From: an uncultured Methylococcaceae bacterium
GTDB lineage: Bacteria > Pseudomonadota > Gammaproteobacteria > Methylococcales > Methylomonadaceae
Length of the DNA: 37,755 nucleotides
Reading direction: 5' to 3'
Assembly: GCA_913056195.1 (NCBI GenBank)
Contig: CAJXMF010000027.1
Coordinates: 1 to 37,755 of the forward strand
Of this stretch, positions 15,563 to 25,063 are shown in pieces. The translations under genes were made by a program, and so were the position numbers. Numbering within the stretch: position 1 is the first letter of the stretch; each line of letters starts with the position of its first letter. The notes beneath the pieces are model-generated. The model had not been told where the DNA came from. It worked only from the letters and a program-made list of their open reading frames with translations, and ran no database searches.

Positions 15563-17929
15563 TTATAACTTATCCAATGGCACAGGCTTGGCAATACCAT
15601 AACCTTGTGCGTAGTCCACTCCGATTTGGTTGAGTTTAGCCAGAATTTCGTCATTTTCAACAAATTCGGCAATTGTTTTCTTGTGCATGACATGGCCGAT
15701 TGCGTTAATCGATTCGACCATCGCTCGGTCAACCTCATCATGCAAAATATCCTTGACAAACAGACCATCGATTTTCAAATAATCGACAGGCAGGTTTTTC
15801 AAGTAGGCAAATGATGACAAACCGCTACCAAAATCATCTAAAGAAAATAAACTACCTTTGTCCCGCAAGGTTTTAATAAACATTCGCGCAGAACCTAAAT
15901 GACTGATTGCGGCTGTTTCGGTGATTTCAAAGCATATTTTCTGCCGCGGAATCTGCCAGTTTTGAAATTGTTGATCGATAAAATCCAGCATTTTTTCATC
16001 CGATAACGACAAGCCGGATAAATTGACTGAACATTGCAATAAATCCGCCAGAAACCGGGGATGCTCAGCCAACCAGCCAAACAAATTCCTGATCACCCAC
16101 TGATCCAGCGCGACGGCCAGATTATAGCGTTCGACCGCCGGTAAAAAAGCGCCCGGCGGGATGATATTGCCGTTATCATCACAATAGCGAATCAAGGTTT
16201 CGAAGTGTTTTCCTTCCTTTCTTCCTGAAATCGGAACAATCAATTGCCCATATAATTTGAACCGATCCTCCTCCAGTCCGCGCTGGATTTTTTCCACCCA
16301 TTGCATTTCGCCCTGACGGCTGGCCATTTCCTCATCATCTGGCCGAAAGACATGCACCCGGTTACGTCCCCCTTCCTTAGCGGCATAACAGGCAGAATCG
16401 GCTTCTTTCAAAAGTTCGACGGAATTACCACTGGTTTTGTTAATCATCGCAATGCCAATACTGACACCAATATTGAAACTGCGATCCTCCCAGCAAAATA
16501 AATAATCCCGAATCGCATTACGCAACTTCTCACACACCTGAATCGCCTGCTGTACCGAACATTCGATCATCAAAATACCGAATTCATCGCCGCCCAGGCG
16601 CGCCAACAAGTCTCTGTGGCGAATATTTTTTCTGAGCAGGTCGCTAATTTGCCGCAATAATTCATCACCGGCCATATGTCCGCAGGTATCATTCACCACT
16701 TTAAACTGATCTAAATCCAGATAACATAACGCGTGTTCGACCTTCTCCTCAGGCAAGTTATCGACAACCTGTTGTAAACACACATCGAATTCCGCCCGGT
16801 TAACCAAGCCCGTCAGGGCATCATGACTGGCTTGATAAGCAATTTTTTCCGCTAACTCGCGTGTTTCAGTCACATCTTCACACACCAGCAATAAATTCTG
16901 CTCACCGGTATTGTTATCAATCAGCAGCCTTGCTGATTCTCGGGTCCAGATAATGCGTCCATCCGGACACACCTTCCGTAGCTCTTCCTTATAGACTTTA
17001 TGCGGATTAAGGCGGCATAATTCCAACATGGACTTACAAGATGTCACATCTTCAGGATGAATAAAATCAAAAATCACACAGCCGCGTAAATGATCTGCTT
17101 TCAAATCCAGCTGCCTGGCACCAAAGCGATTAACCGATAATATAACGCCCTGCTGATTCAAGTGAAAAATCATGGTCGGATTATTATCATAAAGCGCTAA
17201 AAAATTATTTTTTACACACACCAATGACTTGTTCTGATGCTCTACCGTACTCACCATCATGTTAAATGCATCAACCAACACACCTAACTCATCATTGCTG
17301 CGTTTCTCGGCACGATGTGAATAATCACGTTGATGACTTATTTTATGCGCCACACCAGCCAGATCGGCTATCGGCCGGGTAACGCGACCTAACAATGGCG
17401 CCACCAGAACAAACGCCCCTAAAGCCGACCCCAGCATCACCAACAAAACTAACGAAATATATTCCAATTGTTGTCGTAGAGGCTTACTTAAGTTGGCCTT
17501 CATATATAACCAGCCGATTACCTCATCTTCCAATACAACGGGTTGGTATATATTCAATTCAAGGCGCTGAAAACTGGACATGGCATTTTCAGTTTTTTTC
17601 GGGCACGCCTGCCTGTCTGAATCATGCAACACCGCTAAAACATGCTGAAAACGATCATACAAACAGGCTGTTTCAACAACGGCTAAATCATTAAGCGCTT
17701 GCAGATTCTCTTTAGCGACATCTGCATCATCAAAACTCAATGCCGCCGTGCTGCGGTTCGCGATCAGGCTTGCCATGGCCAATAAATCCTTGCGATTTTT
17801 TTCCTTTACATCCGAAATGGTCAATATAACCAAAATGACAGCCGCGATCAGCAGCGACAAGACACTGGATAAAATTAAAATAGCCAGCAATTTGGATTTA
17901 ATTAAAAAGCGGTCAAACAATCTATTCAT
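15563..17929 (-). CDS. Membrane GGDEF-EAL c-di-GMP enzyme with CHASE-like, HAMP and PAS domains (YfiN-like N-terminus)
   Basis: The product has 788 residues; the chosen ATG at 17929 overlaps the yfiR-like stop by 8 nt. TM1 is at about 15-37. A periplasmic sensor (38-155, CHASE8/YfiN-like) follows, then TM2 at about 158-181, HAMP at 180-232 and PAS at 240-350. The GGDEF domain (about 370-530) has an intact GGDEF at 446-450 and an inhibitory RxxD (437-440). The EAL domain (about 545-788) has E577 in an ETL variant of EAL, VNLSG (635-639), FEITE (E668), DDFGSG (698-703) and LKIDG. Both synthesis and breakdown of c-di-GMP appear possible. In Pseudomonas, YfiR holds the YfiN cyclase in check from the periplasm; the same control is inferred here. 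Confidence 0.93.
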   Translation of the reverse strand: MNRLFDRFLIKSKLLAILILSSVLSLLIAAVILVILTISDVKEKNRKDLLAMASLIANRSTAALSFDDADVAKENLQALNDLAVVETACLYDRFQHVLAVLHDSDRQACPKKTENAMSSFQRLELNIYQPVVLEDEVIGWLYMKANLSKPLRQQLEYISLVLLVMLGSALGAFVLVAPLLGRVTRPIADLAGVAHKISHQRDYSHRAEKRSNDELGVLVDAFNMMVSTVEHQNKSLVCVKNNFLALYDNNPTMIFHLNQQGVILSVNRFGARQLDLKADHLRGCVIFDFIHPEDVTSCKSMLELCRLNPHKVYKEELRKVCPDGRIIWTRESARLLIDNNTGEQNLLLVCEDVTETRELAEKIAYQASHDALTGLVNRAEFDVCLQQVVDNLPEEKVEHALCYLDLDQFKVVNDTCGHMAGDELLRQISDLLRKNIRHRDLLARLGGDEFGILMIECSVQQAIQVCEKLRNAIRDYLFCWEDRSFNIGVSIGIAMINKTSGNSVELLKEADSACYAAKEGGRNRVHVFRPDDEEMASRQGEMQWVEKIQRGLEEDRFKLYGQLIVPISGRKEGKHFETLIRYCDDNGNIIPPGAFLPAVERYNLAVALDQWVIRNLFGWLAEHPRFLADLLQCSVNLSGLSLSDEKMLDFIDQQFQNWQIPRQKICFEITETAAISHLGSARMFIKTLRDKGSLFSLDDFGSGLSSFAYLKNLPVDYLKIDGLFVKDILHDEVDRAMVESINAIGHVMHKKTIAEFVENDEILAKLNQIGVDYAQGYGIAKPVPLDKL

Positions 17930-18464
17930 GTTCGCCTTCCTGAACCACATCAGCCACTTCCAGTAATTTGGCACTGATTTTCAGTTCACTTTGCCTCAAT
18001 GTTGTCAAGTTGATCTGTAACCGAACCCGTTGATCAACGATCACAAAGCCAATCATCCCGCCCTGACGAATAAAAGAAGGCTGGCTGCTGACGGTCAACG
18101 TATGATCAATGGATTTGACCACTAAAACACCTGCCAGTTTTTTCTGCAACTGAAAACGCGAATTTTCGGCCAAATAGAGTATCTGGCACGCGGTATTTAA
18201 GTTTTTTAATGATTTTATCGGTTGCAAATGAATGGGTTTGCCTTGAGCTTTCCGGTCTTCTAACGTCGCCAATAATTCTGTAACCCCATCCTGTCCCAGC
18301 AAACAAATCGTAAACCGGTCTCCAGATATTTCCGGCCAACTGATAAATTTCGTAAAATTATAAAGATAGGCCGCCTTAATCTTATCTTCCAGGCGCGTTT
18401 GCGCCATTCCTGTCGTTGCGACAAGAAAGCTAAGCAAAAAGAACAAGACTCTGAAAAAGATCAT
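17922..18464 (-). CDS. YfiR-family periplasmic protein
   Basis: The product has 180 residues. A signal peptide (MIFFRVLFFLLSFLVATTGMA) is followed by the family start EDKIKAAYLYNFTKFISWPE, and a GGMIGFVIVDQRVRLQINL stretch near the C-terminus also matches YfiR (DUF4154). In Pseudomonas YfiR is the periplasmic repressor of the YfiN diguanylate cyclase and is released by redox or envelope cues. Here the downstream gene is a two-TM GGDEF-EAL protein that overlaps it. Only one Cys remains in the mature part, so the disulphide switching known for P. aeruginosa YfiR is unlikely in the same form. Confidence 0.9.
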   Translation of the reverse strand: MIFFRVLFFLLSFLVATTGMAQTRLEDKIKAAYLYNFTKFISWPEISGDRFTICLLGQDGVTELLATLEDRKAQGKPIHLQPIKSLKNLNTACQILYLAENSRFQLQKKLAGVLVVKSIDHTLTVSSQPSFIRQGGMIGFVIVDQRVRLQINLTTLRQSELKISAKLLEVADVVQEGEHE

Positions 18465-18558
18465 GTAAATCGTATCCTGGACATTTTATGATTTTGCAGG
18501 CAGCCCTATAAATCAGGAAAGTATTTATCAACAATAGCTGAAAACATGAATAAAACGA

Positions 18559-19878
18559 TCAACTTGTGAAAAAATGCCGCAAAACATGAATTAAATCACA
18601 GTGATCAAATACGCCGGCGCTTTCTCGAATACTGTGCATCGCCCACATCGGATTACCGATATCGATACTGCGAACCCCCAGGCGCGCCGATAACATCGGC
18701 CCAATGGTGCTACCGCAGGGTATATCACACCGATGCGAGTAGTGTTGCCACGAAACGCCCGCCTGCTGACACCATTCGATAAATAATGCGCTGGACAGGC
18801 TTTCTGTGGTATAGCGCTGATTGGCATTGTGTTTGATCACCGGCCCTTGATTGACCAGCACTTTATGTTCCGGCTCATAGGCACTCGCAAAATTGGGCTG
18901 CCAGGCATGCGCCATATCGGCACTGATAAGAAAACTCTGCGCCAATACTCTGTAAAAATCAGCGTCGCCGATTCCGACAGCCCAGGCCATACGCTTTAAA
19001 GTATCGGCCAGAAAAGCACTATCTGCCCCCTTATGGCTCTCACTGCCAATCTCTTCATGATCGAAAAACGCACATACCAGCGTATTGCCACTGTGTAGAC
19101 ACGCGTCGTTCAACAGTGCCGTCAATGCCGCATGGCAGGATGCCAGGTTATCCAGTTGACTGTTGGCGATAAACTGGCCCTTATCTCCCCAGAACACGCC
19201 TTTCTGGGTATCATACACATTCAATTCCCAACCCGGAATTTCGACATTGGTCAATTCGGCCTGATCGGCTAAAAGCTCGACAAAGTAATCAGCGCCCAGC
19301 GTTTGTGTCATGTGATCTGCAATCAGCAGCGGCAATTCGTTCTGCTTGTGTAATTTCAACCCTTCTTCATTCACTTGCCGGTTCATATGAATGGCCAGGT
19401 TCGGCAGTCGCACTAACGGCTGCTCAAAACAAATATTTTTCACCGCGATGGTGTTGTTATCGGTTTTATAACTGATGCGCCCGGCCAGGCTTAAATCCCG
19501 GTCGCTGAATGTCGCCAGAATCGGCCCGCCATAAATTTCCACACCCAGCCGCACCAGATCCCCCGACGTCATTACCGGCTGAGGTTTAACCCGCAGCCCC
19601 GGCGAGTCAGTATGCGCACCGACCATTTTAAAGCCGGTTTCGGTCAAGGCTTTATCGCCCATCACACAGGCAATCAGCGACGAGCCGTCCCGAATCACAT
19701 AATAACGCCCGCCTGCTTGTAATTGCCAGGGTTCAGATTCAAGCAACGGCTTGAACCCCGCCTGCTGCAACTGCAAGGCCATGCTATCGACCGCATGCCA
19801 CGGGCTTGGACTGGCATCAATAAAGTCAAGTAGCTGCCGCGCATAGGCCTGCGCTTGAGTCATATCGCGTTCTGTCAT
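18559..19878 (-). CDS. apeB: M18-family aminopeptidase
   Basis: The product has 439 residues. The di-metal peptidase signature is complete. VGAHTDSPGLRVKP has the first His and Asp, NSQLDNLASC the bridging Asp, FFDHEEIGSESHKGA the catalytic Glu pair, SADMAHA the next ligand, and WAMHSIRESAG the C-terminal His. The enzyme removes N-terminal residues from peptides, preferring acidic residues in much of the family, in the cytosol. The ATG overlaps the msrB stop (ATGA), so translation is coupled. Confidence 0.92.
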   Translation of the reverse strand: MTERDMTQAQAYARQLLDFIDASPSPWHAVDSMALQLQQAGFKPLLESEPWQLQAGGRYYVIRDGSSLIACVMGDKALTETGFKMVGAHTDSPGLRVKPQPVMTSGDLVRLGVEIYGGPILATFSDRDLSLAGRISYKTDNNTIAVKNICFEQPLVRLPNLAIHMNRQVNEEGLKLHKQNELPLLIADHMTQTLGADYFVELLADQAELTNVEIPGWELNVYDTQKGVFWGDKGQFIANSQLDNLASCHAALTALLNDACLHSGNTLVCAFFDHEEIGSESHKGADSAFLADTLKRMAWAVGIGDADFYRVLAQSFLISADMAHAWQPNFASAYEPEHKVLVNQGPVIKHNANQRYTTESLSSALFIEWCQQAGVSWQHYSHRCDIPCGSTIGPMLSARLGVRSIDIGNPMWAMHSIRESAGVFDHCDLIHVLRHFFTS

Positions 19879-20282
19879 TCTCCATCCTCCCTATCTGCTG
19901 GCACAAAATCCAATGCCGCCGAATTGATACAATAGCGCAGCCCGGTAGGCTCCGGCCCATCTGGAAACACATGTCCTAAATGCGCGCCGCACGCAGAGCA
20001 AACCACTTCCACCCGTCGCATGCCATGACTGTTATCGACGACCTCTCGAATTGCATCGGCTTCAGCAACATCATAAAAACTCGGCCAGCCTGAACCCGAA
20101 TCATATTTGGTCGCAGCATCAAATAAATCCTGCCCACAGCACACACAGCGATACCGACCCAGCGCCTGGGTATGCACATATTTACCGGTGAATGGCGCTT
20201 CAGTCGCCTTATCCCAGCATACGGCCATCTGTTCTGGATTAAGCTTACCTTGGTATAATTTCTTTTTGTTTTCGGCTGTCAT
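19875..20282 (-). CDS. msrB: Peptide-methionine (R)-S-oxide reductase MsrB
   Basis: The product has 135 residues, a standalone MsrB. Two CxxC zinc sites are visible (CVCCGQ, CSACGAHLGHVFPDGP) and the catalytic Cys is in RYCINSAAL. The enzyme reduces methionine-R-sulfoxide with thioredoxin in the cytosol. It is the first gene before the M18 aminopeptidase. No MsrA is seen nearby. Confidence 0.95.
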   Translation of the reverse strand: MTAENKKKLYQGKLNPEQMAVCWDKATEAPFTGKYVHTQALGRYRCVCCGQDLFDAATKYDSGSGWPSFYDVAEADAIREVVDNSHGMRRVEVVCSACGAHLGHVFPDGPEPTGLRYCINSAALDFVPADREDGE

Positions 20283-20353
20283 ACCTGCCCCTTGTTCAAA
20301 AAACTGTGAATATCATACCGACAACATCGACACGGCACCGTTCATCAGTCTGA

Positions 20354-21931
20354 TCATTGCGTGATAAACATTTCCGCCGACTCAAAAACCACCTGTCTTC
20401 CCTTGAAAGGATAGGCGGCTAAATAGTGCATTTCGGCATCTTTGGAGACGACTTGTAATACCACCGTATTCGGATAGCGTTGCAGCCGCTCTTTTAAGCT
20501 GGCAAGTGTTTTAATCACAGGAAGAGGCTGGGTCAATCGGCCGACAAAATTATATTGGCCATGATATTTTGCGATATAAAACACCACCGGTATTTTGTCA
20601 TTTTGCAGCTGTTTTATCTTTTCTGCAGCAGGTGCCATATCATAACGATAACCTAACACCGAAAAGGCCGCCGCTTCAATGATCAAAAATAACAATACGC
20701 TGGCCACGCTGATGGCTATCCAGGTTTTTTCTGTTCTTAACCACAGCAACAGCATCGCGACCATAATCACGCCGATACCCCAAAGTGGCGACAATGACGA
20801 AAACTCAACTTTTATTGGCCAATATTGATTGATAAACGGCAGTGCTGTGAGCACAATGCCTAAGAGACCATACAACAGCGCAATGGTCCATGGCCTGCTG
20901 TCTTCACGACGCTCTAAAGCATGCGCCAGTGCGGCAGAAATAAGTAAGGCAAATCCCGGAATCAGAGGCAACCAATAGTGCAAGCGTTTACCGCTGATCA
21001 ATGAAAACGCAATCATAACCGGCACGATCCAGGCCAGGATAAAGCGAATGCCGGCATCGCCAATCTGAATGGCCCGTAAGCCTTGCCAAAACGGCTGCCA
21101 TAACAACCACGGTAATAATAATAGCGGCAGCCACTTAAAATACCACCACCAGGGTAACTGATGCGCGAATGACTTTACAATCCGGCCACTGGTCTGGCCC
21201 CAGAAAATGGCCTGCTGATAGGCTTCCCCGCCCTTAATCCCGGCTGGAATTGCCCAGGCCAGCGCTATCGCCGCACCGATTAAAACCGCAACCAACACAC
21301 CCGCATACCACTGGCCCCAACTAAAACCGTGCTGTTTTTCAAGCCACCAGGGCGCCAGTAATGCCAGCGGCAAAACATGCAACAGAATAACCGGTCCTTT
21401 GCTCAAAATGCCACCGCCAATCGCCAGGCCTAACAGCAGCCAGCGTTGCCAGCGCAGTCCACAACGCGCCAGTTTCAATACACTATAAACGCCTAACAGC
21501 GCGAAGAAAGCCAGCATCATGTCAAACATGGTCAGGCTGCCGTACAGCATCCACAAGAACATGCCCAGTAAAACCCATTGCACCTGGAACACCGCTTGTG
21601 GCCGCTGCGACCATAATAATCGCGCGATTTGTCCTGTCAAATACAGTCCGGCCAGGGAAAACAACGGCCCGATAAATCGTATAGCGGTTTCATTGACGCC
21701 CACCACAGCCCAGACCAGATTGATTAACCAGAACAACAATGGCGGCTTGTGGCTATAGATTTCACCGTTTAAATGCGGCACCCAATAATCATGATTGAGC
21801 CACATTTCCCAAGCCACCGAGACATAACGTGTTTCATCGACAGGAAACAACGGACGCACCGTGATACTGACCGAAGTCAGCAGCAGCCAAACAAAAAAAA
21901 TCCAGAGTGACTCTGGAATACGTTTCAACAT
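20354..21931 (-). CDS. ArnT-like polyprenyl-phosphate glycosyltransferase
   Basis: The product has 525 residues and is a polytopic inner-membrane protein of about a dozen helices. I chose the ATG at 21931 because AAAGGTAGG stands just upstream; the longer in-frame start lacks a ribosome site. The N-terminal block RPLFPVDETRYVSVAWEMW with the catalytic DE pair, then YSHKPPLLFWLI, matches the ArnT/PMT GT-C family. These enzymes move a sugar from undecaprenyl or dolichyl phosphate to lipid A or another acceptor in the periplasm. With the GT2 and LAB_N genes just upstream it makes a plausible lipid-linked sugar transfer set. The acceptor is unknown. Confidence 0.85.
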   Translation of the reverse strand: MLKRIPESLWIFFVWLLLTSVSITVRPLFPVDETRYVSVAWEMWLNHDYWVPHLNGEIYSHKPPLLFWLINLVWAVVGVNETAIRFIGPLFSLAGLYLTGQIARLLWSQRPQAVFQVQWVLLGMFLWMLYGSLTMFDMMLAFFALLGVYSVLKLARCGLRWQRWLLLGLAIGGGILSKGPVILLHVLPLALLAPWWLEKQHGFSWGQWYAGVLVAVLIGAAIALAWAIPAGIKGGEAYQQAIFWGQTSGRIVKSFAHQLPWWWYFKWLPLLLLPWLLWQPFWQGLRAIQIGDAGIRFILAWIVPVMIAFSLISGKRLHYWLPLIPGFALLISAALAHALERREDSRPWTIALLYGLLGIVLTALPFINQYWPIKVEFSSLSPLWGIGVIMVAMLLLWLRTEKTWIAISVASVLLFLIIEAAAFSVLGYRYDMAPAAEKIKQLQNDKIPVVFYIAKYHGQYNFVGRLTQPLPVIKTLASLKERLQRYPNTVVLQVVSKDAEMHYLAAYPFKGRQVVFESAEMFITQ

Positions 21932-22051
21932 AATGCCTACCTTTATTAGATGCGATAATACAGACACCACACCAGGATTTTTGCGTATTCTATTTACCAA
22001 CTGATGTTAATGTTGGCACCTTACAGTACTTTAATATTGAAAAGCACTACA

Positions 22052-22348
22052 TCAATCCGGTTTTTTTTCATCCGGCCGCTCAAAGTCTTCCCGGTGATAG
22101 ATAATAAAATAAAGGTTTCTGAGATAAATAAACAAACCGGTTGCCTGGCCAAGGATAAACACCGGGTCTTGCTTGTGGATGGCGTAACTGAGTAATGTCA
22201 CTCCGCCAGCAATGCTGAAATACCAGAACGCCACCGGAAAAACACTTTTCTTTTCCCGTTCACTCTTTAGCCATTGCACCAAAAAACGCGCCGAAAACAG
22301 TCCCTGCCCCAAAAAACCGATCGCTAGCCAGATCGTTTCCGAATCCAT
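22052..22348 (-). CDS. LpxB N-terminal-like (LAB_N) small membrane protein
   Basis: The product has 98 residues. It matches the 'lipid-A-disaccharide synthase N-terminal domain' family: WLAIGFLGQGLFSARFLVQWL, then a second and third hydrophobic helix, with FWYFSIAGGVTLLSYAIHKQDP. Such short proteins are encoded next to polyprenyl-phosphate GT2 enzymes and ArnT-like transferases, as here. They may help flip or anchor the lipid-linked sugar. The ATG overlaps the GT2 stop by 1 nt. Confidence 0.88.
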   Translation of the reverse strand: MDSETIWLAIGFLGQGLFSARFLVQWLKSEREKKSVFPVAFWYFSIAGGVTLLSYAIHKQDPVFILGQATGLFIYLRNLYFIIYHREDFERPDEKKPD

Positions 22349-23070
22349 TATTTAACTTCCTCGGCAACAGGGCGACTCGCGCGTTTAATCAACCACATAA
22401 CCCCCATGATATCGATAATACCGGCCCATAGCCGGCCCCAGGTGCCATATTTTGACTCACTTTGTTGTCGGCTGCGGTGATTGACCGGTTCCGAGACCAC
22501 GCCCCCGCCTTCTCGAATAATCAACGCCGGTAAAAATCGGTGCATATGATCAAAATACGGTAACGCTAGGAAACGGTCGCGAAAAAACACTTTCAAGCCA
22601 CAGCCGGTATCCGGTGTATTATCTTTCAGCAAGAAACCACGCACGGCATTCGCCAGTTTCGATGAAAAAATACGCCAGGCCGAATCCAGACGCTTTTGTC
22701 GCCAACCCGCCACCAGCCAGACATTTTGTTCAGCCTCCTTTGCAGTCAACACCCGATACAAATGCGGAATATCGGCAGGGTCATTCTGACCATCACCGTC
22801 AAGCGTTGCAATCACAGGCAAACGCGCATGGCGAATCCCGGTTCTGACGGCGGCACTTTGTCCGCAACTGTGTTGGTGACGAATGACACGCAGTGCGCTT
22901 ACTTCGGTTTTAGCCTGCCGCAGCCGCTCGGCGGTTTCATCCTGACTGCCATCATCGACATAGATGACTTCATAGTCTTCGGCATCAATCATCGCCTGCT
23001 GAATTTCGCCGATTAACGGCAGGATATTTTCCGCTTCATTAAAAACGGAAACAACAATCGAAACTTTCAT
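22348..23070 (-). CDS. GT2 family polyprenyl-phosphate sugar transferase (DPM1-like)
   Basis: The product is about 240 residues. I took the ATG at 23070 over a TTG one codon earlier. The GT2 A fold is clear: VSIVVSVFNEAENI, YVDDGSQDETAE and LDGDGQNDPADI (the DxD-type metal site), then HRFLPALI and a QQSESKYG-like end. One hydrophobic stretch (IIDIMGVMWLI) near the C-terminus could anchor it. It probably loads a sugar onto undecaprenyl phosphate for the ArnT-like transferase downstream. It lies 45 nt after the ApeR-like ketosynthase. Confidence 0.9.
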   Translation of the reverse strand: MKVSIVVSVFNEAENILPLIGEIQQAMIDAEDYEVIYVDDGSQDETAERLRQAKTEVSALRVIRHQHSCGQSAAVRTGIRHARLPVIATLDGDGQNDPADIPHLYRVLTAKEAEQNVWLVAGWRQKRLDSAWRIFSSKLANAVRGFLLKDNTPDTGCGLKVFFRDRFLALPYFDHMHRFLPALIIREGGGVVSEPVNHRSRQQSESKYGTWGRLWAGIIDIMGVMWLIKRASRPVAEEVK

Positions 23071-23115
23071 CAAAAACCTGTCTAAATATAACGCTGAATC
23101 GTGCGATTATACGCT

Positions 23116-24336
23116 TTAGAGGCGTTTGAATACCAATGCCGTATTGATGCCACCAAAGGCAAAATTGTGACTGGCGACATATTCACACGATTTTTTGCGT
23201 ATGTCTCCGCTAATATAATCGAGCTCGGCACAGGCCGGATCGATGTTTTCCAGATTTGCCGTAGGATGCAGCCAGTCTTCCTGCATCATTCGCAACGTGG
23301 CCCAGGCTTCAATCGCACCACAAGCGCCCAGGGTATGGCCGGTATAGCTTTTCATGGAACTGATGGCGATATTTTTTCCATAAACGGCGGCGGTTGCCTG
23401 CGTTTCGGCAATATCCCCCAGTTCAGTTGCGGTACCGTGCGCGCTGACATAATCAATCGCCGCCGCCGGTAAGTCGGCATTTTCCAATGCCAGCCGCATA
23501 GCCACCTGCATGCTGTCGCTATTGGGCTGGGTAACATGCAAGCCATCGGTATTGGTGCCAAAGCCAACGATTTCGGCATAGATTTTTGCACCACGACTTA
23601 AGGCATGCTCCCGCTCTTCCAGAATAAAGGTTCCCGCGCCTTCGCCAATCACCAGGCCATCACGATCGCGATCAAACGGCCGCGGCGTTTTGTCCGGTTC
23701 ATCGTTACGCAAGCTGGTCGCATACAAGGTGTCGAATACGGCCGCTTGCGACGGTGACAGCTCATCACTGCCGCCAGCCAGCATCACCGTCTGTAGGCCT
23801 TGCTGTATAGCCTCATAGGCATAGCCAATAGCCAGGCTGCCAGAGGTACAAGCCGTTGAAGTAGGAATAATGCGCCCCTTGATGCCGAAATGCAGGCCGA
23901 TATTGACGGCGGCAGTATGTCCCATCATGCGGATATACGATGTCGCGTTCATACTGCCGGCATCATGCTTCAATAACATTTTGGTAAAGTCGATCAGGCC
24001 ATCGAAACTCCCGGAAGAGCTGCCGTAGGCTACGCCGGTGCGGCCATTCGACAAACATGAATCGCCCAACAAACCGGCATCGATCAAGGCCAGTTCAGAC
24101 GCATAAACGGCCATCATCGCCACCCGCCCCATGCCGCGTACCTGTTTACGACTGTAATGCGCCGGCCGACTGAAATCAGCCGCAGCAGCCAGACGGGTAT
24201 TCAAGCCCTGATAGCATTCCCAGTCCTGCCGGTATTGAATGCCGGTATTTTGCGTCTTCAGCCTGGCGGCAACGCTTTCCCAATCATTACCAATCGGCGT
24301 CAATGCGGCCATGCCGGTAATCACCACGCGTTTCAT
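23116..24336 (-). CDS. Beta-ketoacyl-ACP synthase (ApeR-type, FabF-like)
   Basis: The product has 406 residues. I chose the ATG at 24336, which overlaps the KR stop (TGATG). The thiolase fold has the Cys-His-His set: C163 in STACTSG, HGTATELGD, and KSYTGHTLGACG. RNDEPDKTPRPFDRDRDGLVIGEGAG is typical of elongating FabF-type synthases. It is the last gene of the four-gene KS-DH-KR-KS module that elongates aryl polyenes in the ApeO-P-Q-R order. It would condense malonyl units onto the growing chain in the cytosol. A role in ordinary fatty-acid synthesis is less likely because of the fixed neighbours. Confidence 0.9.
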   Translation of the reverse strand: MKRVVITGMAALTPIGNDWESVAARLKTQNTGIQYRQDWECYQGLNTRLAAAADFSRPAHYSRKQVRGMGRVAMMAVYASELALIDAGLLGDSCLSNGRTGVAYGSSSGSFDGLIDFTKMLLKHDAGSMNATSYIRMMGHTAAVNIGLHFGIKGRIIPTSTACTSGSLAIGYAYEAIQQGLQTVMLAGGSDELSPSQAAVFDTLYATSLRNDEPDKTPRPFDRDRDGLVIGEGAGTFILEEREHALSRGAKIYAEIVGFGTNTDGLHVTQPNSDSMQVAMRLALENADLPAAAIDYVSAHGTATELGDIAETQATAAVYGKNIAISSMKSYTGHTLGACGAIEAWATLRMMQEDWLHPTANLENIDPACAELDYISGDIRKKSCEYVASHNFAFGGINTALVFKRL

Positions 24337-25061
24337 CAGCACAGTCCTCCGTTGACAGCAATCACTTGACGGGTAATATAGGCGGCATCGTCTGACATTA
24401 AAAAGGTGACAGCGGCGGCCACTTCTTGCGTGGTACCCACCCGCCGCGCCGGAATCATATTTTTAATGTCATCCAGCGCTACATTGTCCAGCATATCGGT
24501 TTCGATCAAACCTGGCGCGACACAGTTCACGGTAATTTTGCGTTTGGCCAACTCCAATGCCAAGGCTTTGGTTGCACCAATAATACCGGCTTTTGCGGCG
24601 CTGTAATTAACCTGCCCGCGGTTACCAATCAAGCCGGAAACAGACGATAAGGTGACGATACGGCCGGGTTTTCGGCGCTGAATCATCGGCATAATGAGTG
24701 GATTCAATACATTATAAAAACCATCCAGATTAGTCCTCAGCACCTGATCCCATTGCTCGCCGCTCATCGCCGGAAAAGCGGCATCATCGCTGATGCCGGC
24801 ATTACACACGACCCCATAGTAGGCACCATACTGCTGCATATCTTGAGTCAAGACCTGCTTGCACTGCTCCCGCTCACACAAATCAAACTGCAAAATACGC
24901 GCGTGCCGCCCCATCGCACTGATCGCCACCGCGGTTTGTTCGGCCTGCTCCAGGCGGCTGCGGCAATGCACGACAATATCAAAACCTTTTTCTGCCAAAT
25001 ATACGGCAATCGCCTTGCCAATTCCTCGGCTGGATCCGGTTACCAATACTGTTTCACTCAT
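24336..25061 (-). CDS. 3-oxoacyl-ACP reductase (ApeQ-type, FabG-like)
   Basis: The product has 241 residues. The ATG at 25061 has CAGGAGC upstream and follows the dehydratase stop at once. The Rossmann signature TGSSRGIG (8-15), NAG and the active-site Ser and YxxxK (LSSVSGL ... VNYSAAKAG) are intact. It reduces 3-ketoacyl intermediates with NADPH. Its fixed place between the dehydratase and the second ketosynthase matches ApeQ of aryl-polyene clusters. Confidence 0.9.
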   Translation of the reverse strand: MSETVLVTGSSRGIGKAIAVYLAEKGFDIVVHCRSRLEQAEQTAVAISAMGRHARILQFDLCEREQCKQVLTQDMQQYGAYYGVVCNAGISDDAAFPAMSGEQWDQVLRTNLDGFYNVLNPLIMPMIQRRKPGRIVTLSSVSGLIGNRGQVNYSAAKAGIIGATKALALELAKRKITVNCVAPGLIETDMLDNVALDDIKNMIPARRVGTTQEVAAAVTFLMSDDAAYITRQVIAVNGGLC

Positions 25062-25063
25062 GT

